Source: Podocnemis expansa
Lineage: Eukaryota > Chordata > Testudines > Podocnemididae
Reading direction: 5' to 3'
NCBI GenBank assembly: GCA_007922195.1
Contig: ML681997.1
Span: 9,176,578 to 9,240,577 of the forward strand
Length of the DNA stretch: 64,000 nucleotides
The stretch's first letter is position 1. Every line of letters begins with the position of its first letter. The position numbers and the translations under genes were made by a program. The notes under the pieces were generated by a model. It was not told where the DNA came from and searched no databases. It saw only the letters and a program-made list of their open reading frames with translations. This document shows positions 54,125 through 64,000 of the stretch, in pieces.

Positions 54125-54834
54125 AGTTGGGACAGGCTTGCCCGTATCAATGTCAGGGAACTCAGAGCAGTTTGCCTTGAATGCCAGATGTTCAAAGATT
54201 GGCTGACGTGTTACCAAATCGCCATAAAGATGGACAATATAGCTACAGTGTTCTATATAAACAGACAAGGGGAGGCTCGGTGCCATCCCCTTTGCAAGGA
54301 GGCCATTGCCCTGTGGAACTTCTGCATCCCTCTCGGCATACACCTGGAGGCTTTCTATCTCCCGGGTTCACAGAACTACCTGGCAGACTCCCTAAGTCAC
54401 TCTATTCGCTTGCACGAATGATACATAAAGCAGGATGTCTTATTTACCATCTTCCAAAGGTGTGGGGTATTCCCCATCTAGATCTCTTCGTGGCCAACCT
54501 CAACACCAAGTACAAAACATTCTGCTTCTTCCAAGGTCTGGACAAGGGCTCCACTGGGGATGCGTTCCAGGTGCCATGGACCGGTCAACTTCTGTACACC
54601 TTCCTGCTTTTTCCCCTCATGGGGGAGGGTCTAGCAAAAGTAAAAGAGAGACAGATCATCAATAATTCTAACAACTCCAGCCTGGCTTTGACAACATGGG
54701 TTTTCTGCTCTGCTAGATCTCCTTGTGGCGGCCCCTATAACACTTCCGCTGATTCCAGACCTGCTGACCCAGAGCCAAGGCCTTCTGAGATACCCAGATC
54801 TCCGGTCACTTCATCTGACTGCATGGAAGCTCCA
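54125..54834 (+). pseudogene. pol: DIRS C RNase H rest and methylase-like region
   Basis: In the same phase after the stop are INVRELRAV, 'KMDNIATVFYINRQGEA' and 'NYLADSLSH', completing the acidic RNase H boxes. The methylase-like part then shifts phase: LDLFVANLNTKYKTF, 'GDAFQVPWTGQLLYTF'. The 'APAWPRQ' motif of element B is degraded here. Confidence 0.72.
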
Positions 54835-55924
54835 TGGTTGAATGCTCATGAGCCACAGTGCTCCCAACAGGTTAGGGAAATGTTGTTGGAGAGCAGAAAA
54901 CCATCTGCCAGATCAACTTATTTAGCTAAATGGAAGCATTTCTCCCATTAGTGCATCCAGAACTCCTGCTTGCCAGTTTCCTGCACCATTCCAGTCATTC
55001 AGGGCTATCTGCTGCATTTGAAGCATCAGAGCCTATCAGTGTCTTCGCTCAAGGTTCATCTGGCTGCGATCTCTTCTTTTCATAAACATGTTAAGGGATG
55101 CCCAATTTTTTCTGATCCTCTCGTAAATTGTTTTATTAAAGGTCTAATTAAGAAGTTCCCCCCAGTGGTGAAACCGGCTCCTCAATGGGACCTTAATATG
55201 GTCCTTACTGCTCTAACTCGATTTCCATTTGAGCTGCTTGCTACCTGTTCTGATCTGTATTTATCATGGAAAGTGGCCTTCTTAGTCGCTATTACCTCTG
55301 CAAGAAGAGTTTCGGAACTGTGTGCTGTCACTGTAGACCTGCCATATTTGGTGTTCTTCAAGGACAAGGTCCATCTCCGGCCACATCTGGTCTTTCTTGC
55401 CAAAGGTGGTTTCATACGTCGATATGAGCCAAGATATTTTTCTTCCTGTTTTCTACCTCAGGCCTTGCTCGTCGGCTCATCAAAGGACCTTACAATCTCT
55501 GGATGTCTGTAGAGTCCTGGCTTTCTACTTAGAAAGGACCATACCTTTTAGGGAATCCCAGCAGCTGTTTGTTGCAGTAGCAAACAGGATTAGAGGTCAA
55601 CCTGTTTCCTCACAGACAATCTCCTCATGGATTACTTTGTGTATTAAGACTTGCTACTCCCTTGCCCATAGGCCTTCTCCAGATATTACGGCTCACTCTA
55701 CAGGGGCGTATGCTGCGTTTGTGGCTTTTAATGCTAGAGTTCCTCTTGCAGATATCTGTAAGATGGTGACATGGTCCTGCATCCACACATTCATGGCCCA
55801 TTATGCAATCACTCAACAGGCGATACAAGATGCCGCTGTGGGCAGAGTGGTGCTGGATACAGCTTTATTGCAGTGTCTGGCCCCACCACCGGTAAGTGCT
55901 TGGGAATCATCTATTTGGAGTTGA
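54835..55924 (+). pseudogene. DIRS C tyrosine recombinase, catalytic Arg lost
   Basis: The N-terminal part has 'RSTYLAKWKHFSH' followed by a stop at 54949-54951. The same phase then continues with 'SSLKVHLAAISSF' and the catalytic first Arg in ITSARRVSEL. A frameshift near 55400 moves reading to 55397-55924, which has TAHSTGAYAAF and TFMAHYAITQQ. The box corresponding to His-x-x-Arg in A and B reads His-x-x-Gly, so the second catalytic Arg is missing. The nucleophile Tyr is present. This recombinase cannot be active. Confidence 0.83.
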
Positions 55925-55999
55925 TGTGAACGTCACTCAAAGGAGAAAGATGGTTACCTACCTTATTTGTAACTGTCGTTCTTCGAGATGAGTGCTCAC
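55915..55999 (+). repeat. Internal complementary region of DIRS C
   Basis: 'cgtcactcaaaggagaa' is the reverse complement of the left terminus, and 'ggttacctaccttatttgtaactg' with 'cgttcttcgag' that of the right terminus. They join near 55947. Confidence 0.85.
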
Positions 56000-56009
56000 G
56001 TCTACTCCA

Positions 56010-56247
56010 AAATGCACCCACCTTCCCTCCATCGTCTCATTAAGAAGGAACCGATGGGGGAGCGAATGGCGAGCCCTTATACATAGTGCTATGCATGCGC
56101 GACTTCAAGGGGCTCTGTCTGACAGCAGGGGTTGCTAGGGAAAAAAATCTGCCAACAGTCATGCACGAGGTGCACGCACACCTATTTGGATTAGACATGA
56201 GCACACTTCTCGAAGAACGACAGTTACAGATAAGGTAGGTAACTGTC
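56010..56247 (+). repeat. Right inverted terminal repeat of DIRS C with unpaired tail
   Basis: It pairs with the left repeat up to about 56212. The tail holds the stem ACAGTTAC / GTAACTGT (56220-56227 and 56239-56246) with an 11-base loop that includes AAGGTAGGT. Confidence 0.8.
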
Positions 56248-56861
56248 TTTCTTCTGGTGCTAATGAAAGCTGCCAGTGTTTGAGGTAGGTCCAGTTACAG
56301 ATGACTCTTGGAGGTGCCTGAAGATAGAAGTTTTGTCTGAGAGTGGCAAGGGTATTTTTAATATCACAGTGCAAAGTATTTGCGTTCTTTGCTCAATGAC
56401 ATGATGTCAGTCTAGTCTGAAGCCAACAGGATTGGCACCAGTGTGTGTATAATTTATCCCTTAGAGTTCCAATAAGGCCAAGTCTAAATTTATCAGCAAG
56501 TGTGGCCTTGAGATGGGAGAGCCTCTGGTGCCTACCATTTCTGTGAGGCATGCTTTGGAGATGAATGAAAGATCTGGAGTTCTTTGGATATTGGATCTGG
56601 AGTTCTTTGGATATCAGAACTGGAAATCTCCACATGTGAAGAAGGAGGTTTATAGCTTTTGTTTTCAAGCCTTGTCCCAATGCAGGTCAGTGGTACCATG
56701 GCTCAGTCCCATTTGTTTAAATTCTACATCCACTGGGCTCATCAGTGCACTTGATCGTTCACTCTTATGTGCTCGAGAAAGCACTGTCCCTCTCACAGGG
56801 AATGTCTATACTGATGGTGGCAAAACTGTCAGTGCAAGCTTCTGGGCTCAATTCAGCCATG
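56248..56861. other. No feature recognised
   Basis: Flank of DIRS C. A frame at 56513-56980 has no recognised domain and runs into the dispersed repeat. A short local duplication ('tggatctggagttctttggatat'-like, near 56567-56612) is visible. Confidence 0.35.
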
Positions 56862-57077
56862 AGTATGAACCTGCTGAATCGCTCCAGAAGTTGCCAGAGC
56901 AGCTCCATCCCGAAACTAGAGTTGATGCAAGTGGACTGCATGGCAGTTGTAGTCAGCTTACCTTAATGTGTTCAAGCTAGTTAAAGAGTCATTGGGAGAT
57001 ATTCAAGGTGTTTTACGTACCTTGCATATCTCCCGTTGACTGCTGCTGAGAAACACGGCACATATAGACTAGGGCAC
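56862..57077 (+). repeat. Unnamed dispersed repeat, copy 2
   Basis: Counterpart of 34203-34440, with the same order of blocks. It is preceded at 56798 by 'agggaatgtctatactg', which resembles the end of Harbinger-type MITEs. Confidence 0.6.
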
Positions 57078-57421
57078 AGGGTGTGAACAAGGACTCTTGT
57101 TTGAACTGGATTTAAATGGCTCGAACTGAATAAGTAATCCTGGAGATGGCCATGATATCAGAACTTGTGAAGAATTTGTGTGTGTGCGCATATTAGTTGG
57201 TTAGTTAAGTAGATAAGTAGGTCAGGATGTGGAAACATACACTTTTAGCTCTAGATTTCCCTGTGTCAGTCCCTGGTGCCACCCTGGCTCCCATCACATG
57301 TGCATTTGCAAGATTGGCAGATGAATATGTGCTCAAAAATTTGCAGGCAAGATTAGTGGATGTCTGTTAAAAATAGGAAGTGATGACATTGGAGTCTCAT
57401 TGAATCACCTGGGGCCTAACT

Positions 57422-57608
57422 CAGTGGTTTTCAAACTTTTTTTATTGGAACAAAATTAAAATAAATGATTTTTGCCGGCAACCCAACAATTACATCTCTG
57501 AGCAATGCATGCCAGTCTTCTGGTGGCGGCAGCAGCGGGTGCCACAACCCATTGCCTCAGAGTTTGCAACCCAGTACTGAGTGCTGACCCTAAGTTTGAA
57601 AACCACTG
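57422..57608. mobile_element. hAT-type MITE, second copy of the 46619 family
   Basis: Ends are CAGTGGTTTTCAAACTT and AAGTTTGAAAACCACTG. 8-mers GCCTAACT and GCCTACCT agree at 7 of 8. The interior 'acatctctgagcaatgca' matches the 46.7-kb copy. Confidence 0.92.
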
Positions 57609-58258
57609 GCCTACCTTATCTCTCTGGATAACATGAAGACATTAGCTTTGTGGTATTGCTGGAGGTGATTGCTGTAACTTTTGGCTAGCATAGGGTAAGT
57701 ACCATGTGTTGATCTGTCTGAGAAGGGAATGCACCTGCCTGCTGAATGTGTGTTTTTGGAGACAAGACTTCAGCTAAAACACAACTGTGGGAGACTTCAC
57801 TGAACAGTGTTACGTAGGTTCATACAAAAATGCTTCCTTTTGAGTTCTTTGCAGATACCCAGTAGCCTCAGATATCTAGATTTTGTTGTGTTAACCCTTT
57901 TTGTTTCATTTGATGTTCTGTTGACTGAATTCCTGTTTTCTAATTGGAGACTTGTGCTGTATCTGTCTGTCTGTAGTGAATGTAAAGCAAATATTGAAAA
58001 ATGCCTGCTCAGTTTGGAATACCACTTGTAATCATAGCTTCTTTACTTAACAGTCAGGATGCAACCTAAAATCCTCCTTTTGTGTTTACAGTGTGCCTCT
58101 GTAAATAACATTGAAAGGAAACTGTGGATTCAGACTTCAGTGATATTTCATTTGGAGAGTATTTTAAATCACTATTTCATTCTTTATCAGTGTTCAAATG
58201 GAGGCTGTTTTCAAAAGGAAGCCTTCTGTGCAAGGGGAATTGTTGGTTTTAACTTGGC
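57609..58258. other. No feature recognised
   Basis: AT-rich sequence with short random frames. Confidence 0.4.
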
Positions 58259-58266
58259 AGTGAGTG

Positions 58267-58662
58267 AAGGGCTGGTTTAATGCAGGGGCTATAGGACCTG
58301 AAACCCTGGGCACTGGAAAGGGAGGCTCCAGGTTCTAGCCCCTGATCTGGCCTCCTCTCTTGCTGCCCTGCCCACCAGTGGCAGCTTTGGAGGCGAGCTT
58401 AGAGGGTCTGGGAACAGAGGCTGGGCTCCTCGCTCCCGTCCCACCTCTGGTCTGGCTGGTCTGCCCACAGGGGTGAGGTGGTGCCTGTTTGCTCCACCCA
58501 GGGAGTGGGGTTAGCTGACACTGAGTGGCCCTGGAGGACTCTACTGACAGCCACATTGTATGCCAGCCTGCCTGGCCTCCGTCCCAGGGGCAGACTGGCC
58601 AGAGCAGGGTGCGACAAAGTGGGAGGCAGCCTGAGGTCCCCAGACCTGTTAATCCAGCCCTG
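58267..58662. mobile_element. hAT-type MITE (AAGGGCTGGTTTAA end)
   Basis: The left end is AAGGGCTGGTTTAATGC and the right end TTAATCCAGCCCTG. It is flanked by perfect 8-bp AGTGAGTG (58259-58266 and 58663-58670). The C/G-rich interior gives spurious frames. Confidence 0.88.
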
Positions 58663-58965
58663 AGTGAGTGTAATCTGAATCTAGAATCCAAGGAAGACTG
58701 GTTAGCTCACGGAATTAACACTGTTCTCTGTGGAAGTAAGCAACATTATGTAGATGGTGAATTGGGATAGTCAGTATTCGTCACACTAGAGAGAACTTAA
58801 TGGACACTTCTGATGGTGATATGCTGTGGAGAGTGATGCTTTTTAAAAATCCCCCTATGCAGCTGTCTTCCTCTACAAACACATAAAGAACTGTGAAAAT
58901 CTGGTCCCAGGAATCGTACTAAATCTGGTGTGCACCAGCTAAAGCCAGTAGTGTGTGTTTTGGTA

Positions 58966-59336
58966 TGTGGCTCTGTTGCGCCCTTATGTAACAGGATTGA
59001 GTCAGTGACAACGTGAAAACTGGTAGACGAAATAAAAGTTGATTTATTGTGGAAGTACAGTGTTTATGTCCCTTCAGCAGCTGAGGACCTCACAATGGCA
59101 GTGCATGGGCTTCTGGACATTGTTTCAGGGCACCTGCTGCAGATTCCAGGGTCTGCTGAAGAAGTCCACTATGCATTAGACTTCCCCCTGAATTTATGGT
59201 AGCTGAATGGGGGAAAAGGAGGAGGAGGCCTACAGAATAACTAGGGATTCACTGTCATACATGTAGCCTAGGTTGTTACCACATACCCTACACAGTGATG
59301 GGAAGGCTTACAGAGTAGCTAGGGATTCACACACAC
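58966..59336 (-). repeat. 3' LTR of the ERV, truncated
   Basis: Aligned with 62921-63299: 'ggattgagtcagtgacaac', 'aaataaaagttgatttatt', 'cccttcagcag', 'tatgcattagac', 'actagggattca'. The similarity ends at about 59336, so the U3 end is lost. Confidence 0.78.
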
Positions 59337-59431
59337 ATGCTGATATATGATTTCCACTTAGCTATGCCTGCTTGCAGAGCTCGGCCAGTTTTGTTGGGGA
59401 GCAAGACCCTGAACATGATAGGAATCGCAGG

Positions 59432-59888
59432 GGTTATGTTTACACAGCACTTTTATTTTGAAATAACACTCGTTATTTCGAAATAAAAGAAATTAGGTCT
59501 ACACGACATTTTCTTATTTCGAAAGGATGGATCCCGTCCTTTCGAAATAAGAATCATCATTTCGAAAAAGTAAAACCTGCCCTCTCCTCGAAACGGCTGT
59601 TATTTCGGAAGGGATATTTCAAAATAAAGCTGTTTAGACCTGTTCTTTCGAAACAACACTGTGTAGACCTGTTGTTTTGAAAGAGCTGTTTCGAAACAAC
59701 GGGTCCAAAAGGCTGTATTTCGAAATATCCCTTCTGAAATAACAGCTGTTTGGATTGCAGGCTTTCCCTTAATTCGAATTAACATTTTGTTAATTCGAAT
59801 TAACTTATTTCGAAATAAGGATTTTATTTCGAAATAACTCATTTTGAAATCCTTATTTCAAAATAACAATGCATGTGTAGACATAGCC
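59432..59888. mobile_element. MITE rich in TTTCGAAAT palindromes
   Basis: The left end GGTTATGTTTACAC and the right end GTGTAGACATAGCC are inverted. The interior is built of many ttatttcgaaataa-type palindromes and two long arms. Possible 3-bp AGG flanks. It is inserted in the ERV between RNase H and the 3' LTR. Possibly Harbinger-related by its ends. Confidence 0.75.
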
Positions 59889-60113
59889 AGGGTGGACAGT
59901 AACAAACTCTGTCTCCACTAGGGCCAAGCAGCAGGCAAGTATCTGTTTATTAAAAGGGGAATACCTGGTAGCAGGAATGGGCAACCGGCATCTCCAGAAA
60001 CCCAGGGGGACCTGCTGACCAGGCTGCTTTTGCCACAGGCTCCATGCTGCGATGTCGTCACTGATAGAGACCTGAAGTTCAAAGGGGTGCCCCAATGGGA
60101 GAGCATACTCCAC
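59853..60113 (-). pseudogene. pol: ERV pol: connection/RNase H start
   Basis: The minus frame has 'FELQVSISDDIAAWSLWQKQ' and 'RYSPFNKQILACCLALVETE', the border of the RT connection and RNase H in retroviral pol. It runs into the MITE, so the rest of RNase H and integrase is absent. The last codons overlap the MITE by chance. Confidence 0.68.
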
Positions 60114-60399
60114 TGCCTGTTTGTCCTGTTTAAAAGCAGCTGCTTGGTCAGGTGCTCACTTAAAATTAGCCTTTATCCATGTCACCACATGTATGGGCCT
60201 GAGAATAGTTGCTAAGTGGGGACATGCTGTCACTAATACTCCAGAGGGCTCACAAAGGCCTGTACTTCGGTTGTAGATTCAGGGGGCCAGGCACTCAGAA
60301 TGGTCTGCCTGCCCTTCTCTGGAATATGCCACTCTGGCCCTGACCCTTGTATTCTCAGAAAAATTACTTCCTTAGCTGGTCCCTGAACCTTCTTGGGAT

Positions 60400-60982
60400 T
60401 TACCTTCCAGCCCTGTCTGGGTCATGTGGGTGGTGACATCACTGAGAGCCCCAGCAGTTAATCCCTTCAGCATGACATCATCTATGTAATGGGCTACGTG
60501 GATATCAGGAGCTATGGGACATTGTTACAGATTTCTAGTCACTATACCATGACACACGGTGGTGCTGTGTACATACCCTTGGGGCAGATGTTGGAAAGTT
60601 AGCTGGTGCCCCTCCCGTGTGAAGGCAAACTGGTCTTGGAACTCAGGGGCTAGAGGTATGGAAAAGAAAGCATTAGCTAGGTCAGTCACAGCAAACCACT
60701 CTCCACTCCTGGCTCCAATTCTTTCAATGAGAGTGACTATGTCAGGGACAGCTGAAGAGAGGGAAGGGACATATCTGTTTAGCTGCTGATAGTCAGCAGT
60801 CATTCTCCAACTCCCATTGGGCTTCTGACAGGCCACACTGGACTGTTGAAAGGGGATGTTGCAGGGACGATCACTCCTGCAGCTCCTCTGATGTTTGGGT
60901 GATTTCTTGGTGTCCCCCAGGCATCCTGTACTGCTTCACATTTACCACCTGAGTGGGCAGAGGAACATACAGGAGCGTCCAT
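60400..60982 (-). pseudogene. pol: ERV pol: reverse transcriptase
   Basis: The minus strand has 'GVIVPATSPFNSPVWPVR' (60800-60982), then in a shifted phase 'PNGSWRMTADYQQLN', 'FAVTDLANAFFSIPLAPE' and 'LPQGYVHS' (60525-60836), then past a stop the catalytic AHYIDDVML at about 60474-60492. All RT landmarks are present but split by a frameshift and a stop. The D-L-A-N-A-F-F-S-I motif is typical of ERV-L-like and spuma-like RTs. Confidence 0.85.
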
Positions 60983-60989
60983 TTAGCTC

Positions 60990-61290
60990 AGCCCACCACA
61001 ATTACCTATACACCAAAAGAGAAATGCCCTTTGGGGAGGGAGAGCACCTGTCCCTGCAGCACATCCATTCCCAGAGTGTATTCAGGGACAGTTGTAATAA
61101 GGACAGAAACCCAGCAAGGGGGAAGGTTTCCAATCCCCAGGCGCAACTGGATCTGGGTGGCTTTTTGCATCTTGAAACCCATTCACCCAGACGCAGGGGC
61201 CTGCAGGTTTGTTGGAGTTCCCATACAGAAGGGTGACTTCAGTCCCTGTGTCTATTAGGGCAGAAACTCGTCGTGCCCTTCCTTTATTTC
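60990..61290 (-). pseudogene. pro: ERV protease remnant
   Basis: Minus-strand reading near 61236-61262 gives A-L-I-D-T-G-T-E-V-T-L-L, the retropepsin active-site box. About 60 codons on, a G-x-D-V-L-like motif is split by a phase change near 61080. It precedes RT as expected. Confidence 0.65.
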
Positions 61291-61434
61291 AGACAATAGT
61301 TAAGGGGACATGAGGCCTCAGGTCATTTAAGGTGGCTCCCTTCATTAGCCCCACCGTGGCGACCTAGCCCCTTTCCAGGCTACCAGCATTGGTGCTTGTC
61401 ACGGGGCCAGGGAGGGTAACCACTAGCCTCAGAT

Positions 61435-62700
61435 TTAGCAGGCAGAGCTGACGGTTTGGCAGGGGCCCATTCCTTTCCCTCCTTTGGTCTTGGACACTTG
61501 TCCCTGCACAGGTCCCACAAAGTGGGGGTGGGGAGCCCATCTATCTCTGCCTTTGCCTTTGGTACCCGCCTTTATCAGTGACAAAACATGTCCTGTTGGG
61601 TTACTTTCTTCGGTGGGGACTTCACCCAATCTGCACCAGTCCCCCATACTTTCTCTTACATTGCTTTTGGGCGGCTCACACTCAGGCACAACTCTTTTCT
61701 GTGTCTCCTAATTGGCCAAGAAGAATGCCTACCTCTCCCACTGAGCCCCCTGAGCTGGTCCCAGGAGGGCCAGCAGGGCCCTTTCATGTGCACAGGGGTG
61801 GTTTTCGTGAGGTGATTTTGCATACTGGCTGAGAAAGCCTTCACATCCAGGCCCTGGAAATTCTGAGTGTAGATCTCCGACTGGGTGACCGTGGGACGGA
61901 GCCATTCTTCAGCCTCGTCCACAGCCCTCCACGAGGTATCCACCTTGTCCCATTCCATGGGCCCTGCCCATCACTGCCTAGCCACTTCCTGAAGCTGCCG
62001 GAAGAGGGAGTAAGTCATGGGCTGTGCCCCTCTGAGGAATTGGTTAAGCATGGGGTCTGTGGATAGGGCTCTAAGCTTCTTTAATTCCCCATCTGAAACC
62101 CATAGTCCACCTCCCCCGTTGATCCCATGCACATGTTAGCCAAGCTCCCATGCTCTTTTGTGGATGTTGTCTATACTGCTTGGCAATATCCTATAACTCA
62201 TTCTGGGTGTAGTCATACATGGTGCGAGTTTGTTGGGGGGTTGCCTGTCCTGGAGGGCTGTTGGTCTTGTTCGTTATTAGGGGCCAACACTTATGGTACC
62301 CTCTTCTGGGCTCTCATCTCCTTCAGTCCATTCCTCATCTGAGGAGAATTTCCAAATATCACCATCCCATGTCTCAGGGTCCCATTCCTGTGGTATAAGG
62401 GCTTATACTTTAGTGGGTGCCACTCAGGGGTTGTACTTGCACCACCTCCAAGCCTGGGCTTCAGTAGCTAAATGGATGGCAACCGCTAAAACTTGCTCCT
62501 CCAGTCTCTGGGCCCTCCCCTGTGCTCCCTTCAGTGCCTCTTGCAGTATGTGATTCCTTTTCTTAACCGCTCCTAACTCATCCTGTAAACCCTCTGTTGA
62601 ATGCTGGAGGGCCTCCTTGACCTCCCATACGTTCCTAACTGCAGTCAAGTGTAACCACTCTAGGTTCCTGAGTGCCTGTTTCTGCCTCTCGCTAAACCTT
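61435..62700 (-). pseudogene. gag: ERV gag remnant
   Basis: Open pieces at 62424-62648, 61656-61958 and 61435-61689 on the minus strand. The first has heptad spacing (LQDELGAVKKRNHILQEAL), suggesting a coiled coil. The second has Trp-rich capsid-like sequence. The third is basic and Gly/Lys-rich, without an intact CCHC knuckle. Assigned by position between the PBS and the protease. Confidence 0.55.
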
Positions 62701-62910
62701 TAAGTTCTTGATACATTTTACCAGGCAGGTGGGCATAGGGCCAGCATCCACATCCTGTTCCCAGCTAAGCAGGGGAGCCACCCGGGCCATCAGCCTTGCA
62801 ACCGGAGCCCATTCTGAGGTGGGAAGCCACCCCAGAATCCAGTTTTCATCCAGCCCCTGCTGTTTTCTACCCCACGTGGTCTGGTTCGGTCACTGTCTCA
62901 GTCCTGTCTG

Positions 62911-62918
62911 TGATGCCA
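62911..62918 (-). other. Candidate primer-binding site core of the ERV
   Basis: On the minus strand the LTR ends ...CACCACA, then TT, then TGGCATCACAGACAGGAC. The TGG start two bases after the CA end is the normal layout for a tRNA 3'-end primer site. I could not match it to a specific tRNA. Confidence 0.55.
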
Positions 62919-62920
62919 AA

Positions 62921-63379
62921 TGTGGTGCTATTGTGTCCTGATATAATTGGATTGAGTCAGTGACAACATGACCACAACTTATAGATGAAATAAAAGTTGA
63001 TTTATTATAGAGGTGCAGTGCTTACATCCCTTCAGCAGTTGGGGACCCCACAATGGTAGCGGATGGGCTTTTGGGCGTTGGTGCCAAGGCACCTGCTGCA
63101 GCTTCCAAGGTGTCCACGGGAGAAATCCAATATGCATTAGACATTCCCCTGAATTTATGCTAGCTGAACGAGCGGAAGAGGAGAAGGGGTTCTGCAGAGT
63201 AACTAGGGATTCACTATCACACATGTAGCCTAGATTGTTACAACATTCCTTACACAGTGATGGGGAGGGTTACAGAGTAACTAGGGATTCACACACACCT
63301 TGCCTAGGCTGTTGCGACATATCTTCCAATGATCACCCGATGAGCACTCATTATAAATAAGCGAATGTGCATGTTGTCA
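62921..63379 (-). repeat. 5' LTR of the ERV
   Basis: On the minus strand it would start TGACAACATGC and end ...CACCACA. It carries a 'ttatttataatg' TATA-like element near 63350 and AATAAA near 63000. The outer end is uncertain because a degenerate tandem duplication of about 50 bases spans 63365-63470. Confidence 0.65.
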
Positions 63380-63383
63380 GGTA

Positions 63384-64000
63384 CTCAGCACGTGGACAAA
63401 GTACGCAGACGGGCCTATGCATGTCTTCAGGCACCCAGCTCATGGCCAGGGCACACAGTGGTCAGAGTGGGAGAGTCACTCATCTGTATCGTACAGTATT
63501 TTCTGTGATTCATTTACAGATCACAGTGAAATGGGTTCATATACTCTTTCAGTAGACAGCAGGGATTCAAACAGAGGAACTATTAAGCACAACTTTCAAA
63601 TAAATGAGGCAGCTTCACTTTGGCCTAGTACTACAAGAGCATACTCAGGTGAGAAACCAAGTCACGGAAAGCTTTGCAGGATCAGGTTCTCTGTTACGCT
63701 TTGTTTATACCCTCGTGATTCATGCCAGATGGGGCTATCATTTCTGTAAAGAGCCATCTGCAGTGTTCTGTAACATTTTCACATGTTGCTGCATCTGAGT
63801 GTTCTTTCCATCCTGGTGTACCACACAACATCAGACCGTTTCATCTGGCTGAGTTTTCCTCCAGCATCTAACACTAGCATAAATAAGAATGGTAATAAAC
63901 ATCATTTGGGATTCTCTGAAAAGGCTCGGCAGCATCCGCATTTAAAAGCAGGATCATTAATTCTTATTTCCTTGAGACAGGTTGATGCTCTGAACAATGA
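63384..64000. other. No gene; degenerate tandem duplication at the start
   Basis: 'gcatgttgtcaggtactcagcacgtgg' and 'gcatgtcttcaggcacccagctcatgg' are degenerate neighbours about 50 bases apart. The remainder shows no recognised feature. Confidence 0.4.

Larger units (their letters stand above)
50265..56247 (+). mobile_element. DIRS-type retrotransposon, element C
   Basis: Third DIRS in the window, diverged from A and B but with the same order: inverted repeats, gag, RT, RNase H, methylase-like region, recombinase, internal complementary region. Gag contains a 207-bp foreign insert (51916-52122). Stops and frameshifts occur in RT, RNase H and recombinase. Its ends were set from the join in the internal complementary region at about 55947. 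Confidence 0.88.
58966..63379 (-). mobile_element. Endogenous retrovirus, internally deleted provirus
   Basis: Two related LTR sequences (left from 58966, right 62921 to about 63379) bracket gag, protease, RT and RNase H remnants in minus orientation. A 4-base GGTA lies outside both ends (58962-58965 and 63380-63383), a possible target duplication. No integrase or env sequence remains between RNase H (59853) and the left LTR. RT motifs resemble class III (ERV-L or spuma-like) more than classes I and II (inference). Confidence 0.75.

Noticed and set aside
56513..56980. 155-codon plus frame
   Set aside because: No recognised domain. Its second half is the dispersed repeat shared with 34.2 kb.

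Overview
The window looks like repeat-dense intergenic or intronic DNA of a sauropsid vertebrate, most likely a turtle (inference). The grounds are 5'-truncated CR1 LINEs, several DIRS-type tyrosine-recombinase retrotransposons, many hAT and PIF/Harbinger derived MITEs, a MIR-type SINE and old ERV remnants, with no bacterial-type gene organisation. Almost every long open frame belongs to a transposable element. The one candidate host gene is a CpG island at about 37.39-37.69 kb with a very short first coding exon and splice donor. A possible terminal exon lies at 46.41-46.55 kb.

Layout. 0.13-7.79 kb: DIRS element A (gag, RT/RNase H/methylase-like, tyrosine recombinase), split by a 5'-truncated CR1 at 2.33-4.18 kb and inserted in an older repeat whose second copy at 11.64-11.96 kb shows the empty site. 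7.9-8.3 kb: hAT MITE with perfect 8-bp target-site duplication (TSD). 9.36-11.6 kb: decayed LTRs. 12.5-15.3 kb: nest of palindromic MITE, two hAT copies and a 1.9-kb solo LTR. 16.4-26.8 kb: nearly full-length CR1 split by DIRS element B (17.07-24.71 kb), itself split by a solo LTR of the same family as the 13-kb one. 26.9-30.3 kb: hAT transposase remnant, orphan retropepsin, long hAT copy, old CR1. 31-35 kb: MITEs, tRNA-like SINE pieces, MIR. 35.8-37.2 kb: C-terminal part of another LINE ORF2. 37.4-38.9 kb: CpG island, then an 88-bp minisatellite. 39-49.7 kb: hAT MITEs, a degenerate PIF/Harbinger transposase and palindromic MITEs. 50.27-56.25 kb: DIRS element C. 58.97-63.38 kb: minus-strand ERV, LTR to LTR, lacking integrase and env.

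The main coherent story is the DIRS family. Three different members lie in the same orientation, each with inverted terminal repeats, an internal complementary region made of the two ends joined, a conserved Cys/His motif in gag, an RT-RNase H-methylase frame and a tyrosine recombinase. They are at different stages of decay: B keeps RNase H and recombinase open, A keeps a long RT frame, and C has lost the second catalytic arginine of the recombinase. Each right terminus carries a short stem-loop with a splice-donor-like loop. A 207-bp inverted copy of DNA from 3.6 kb away sits inside gag of element C.

Boundaries were found by eye from internal alignments between copies in this window. Family names rest on recognised protein motifs and not on any database search.
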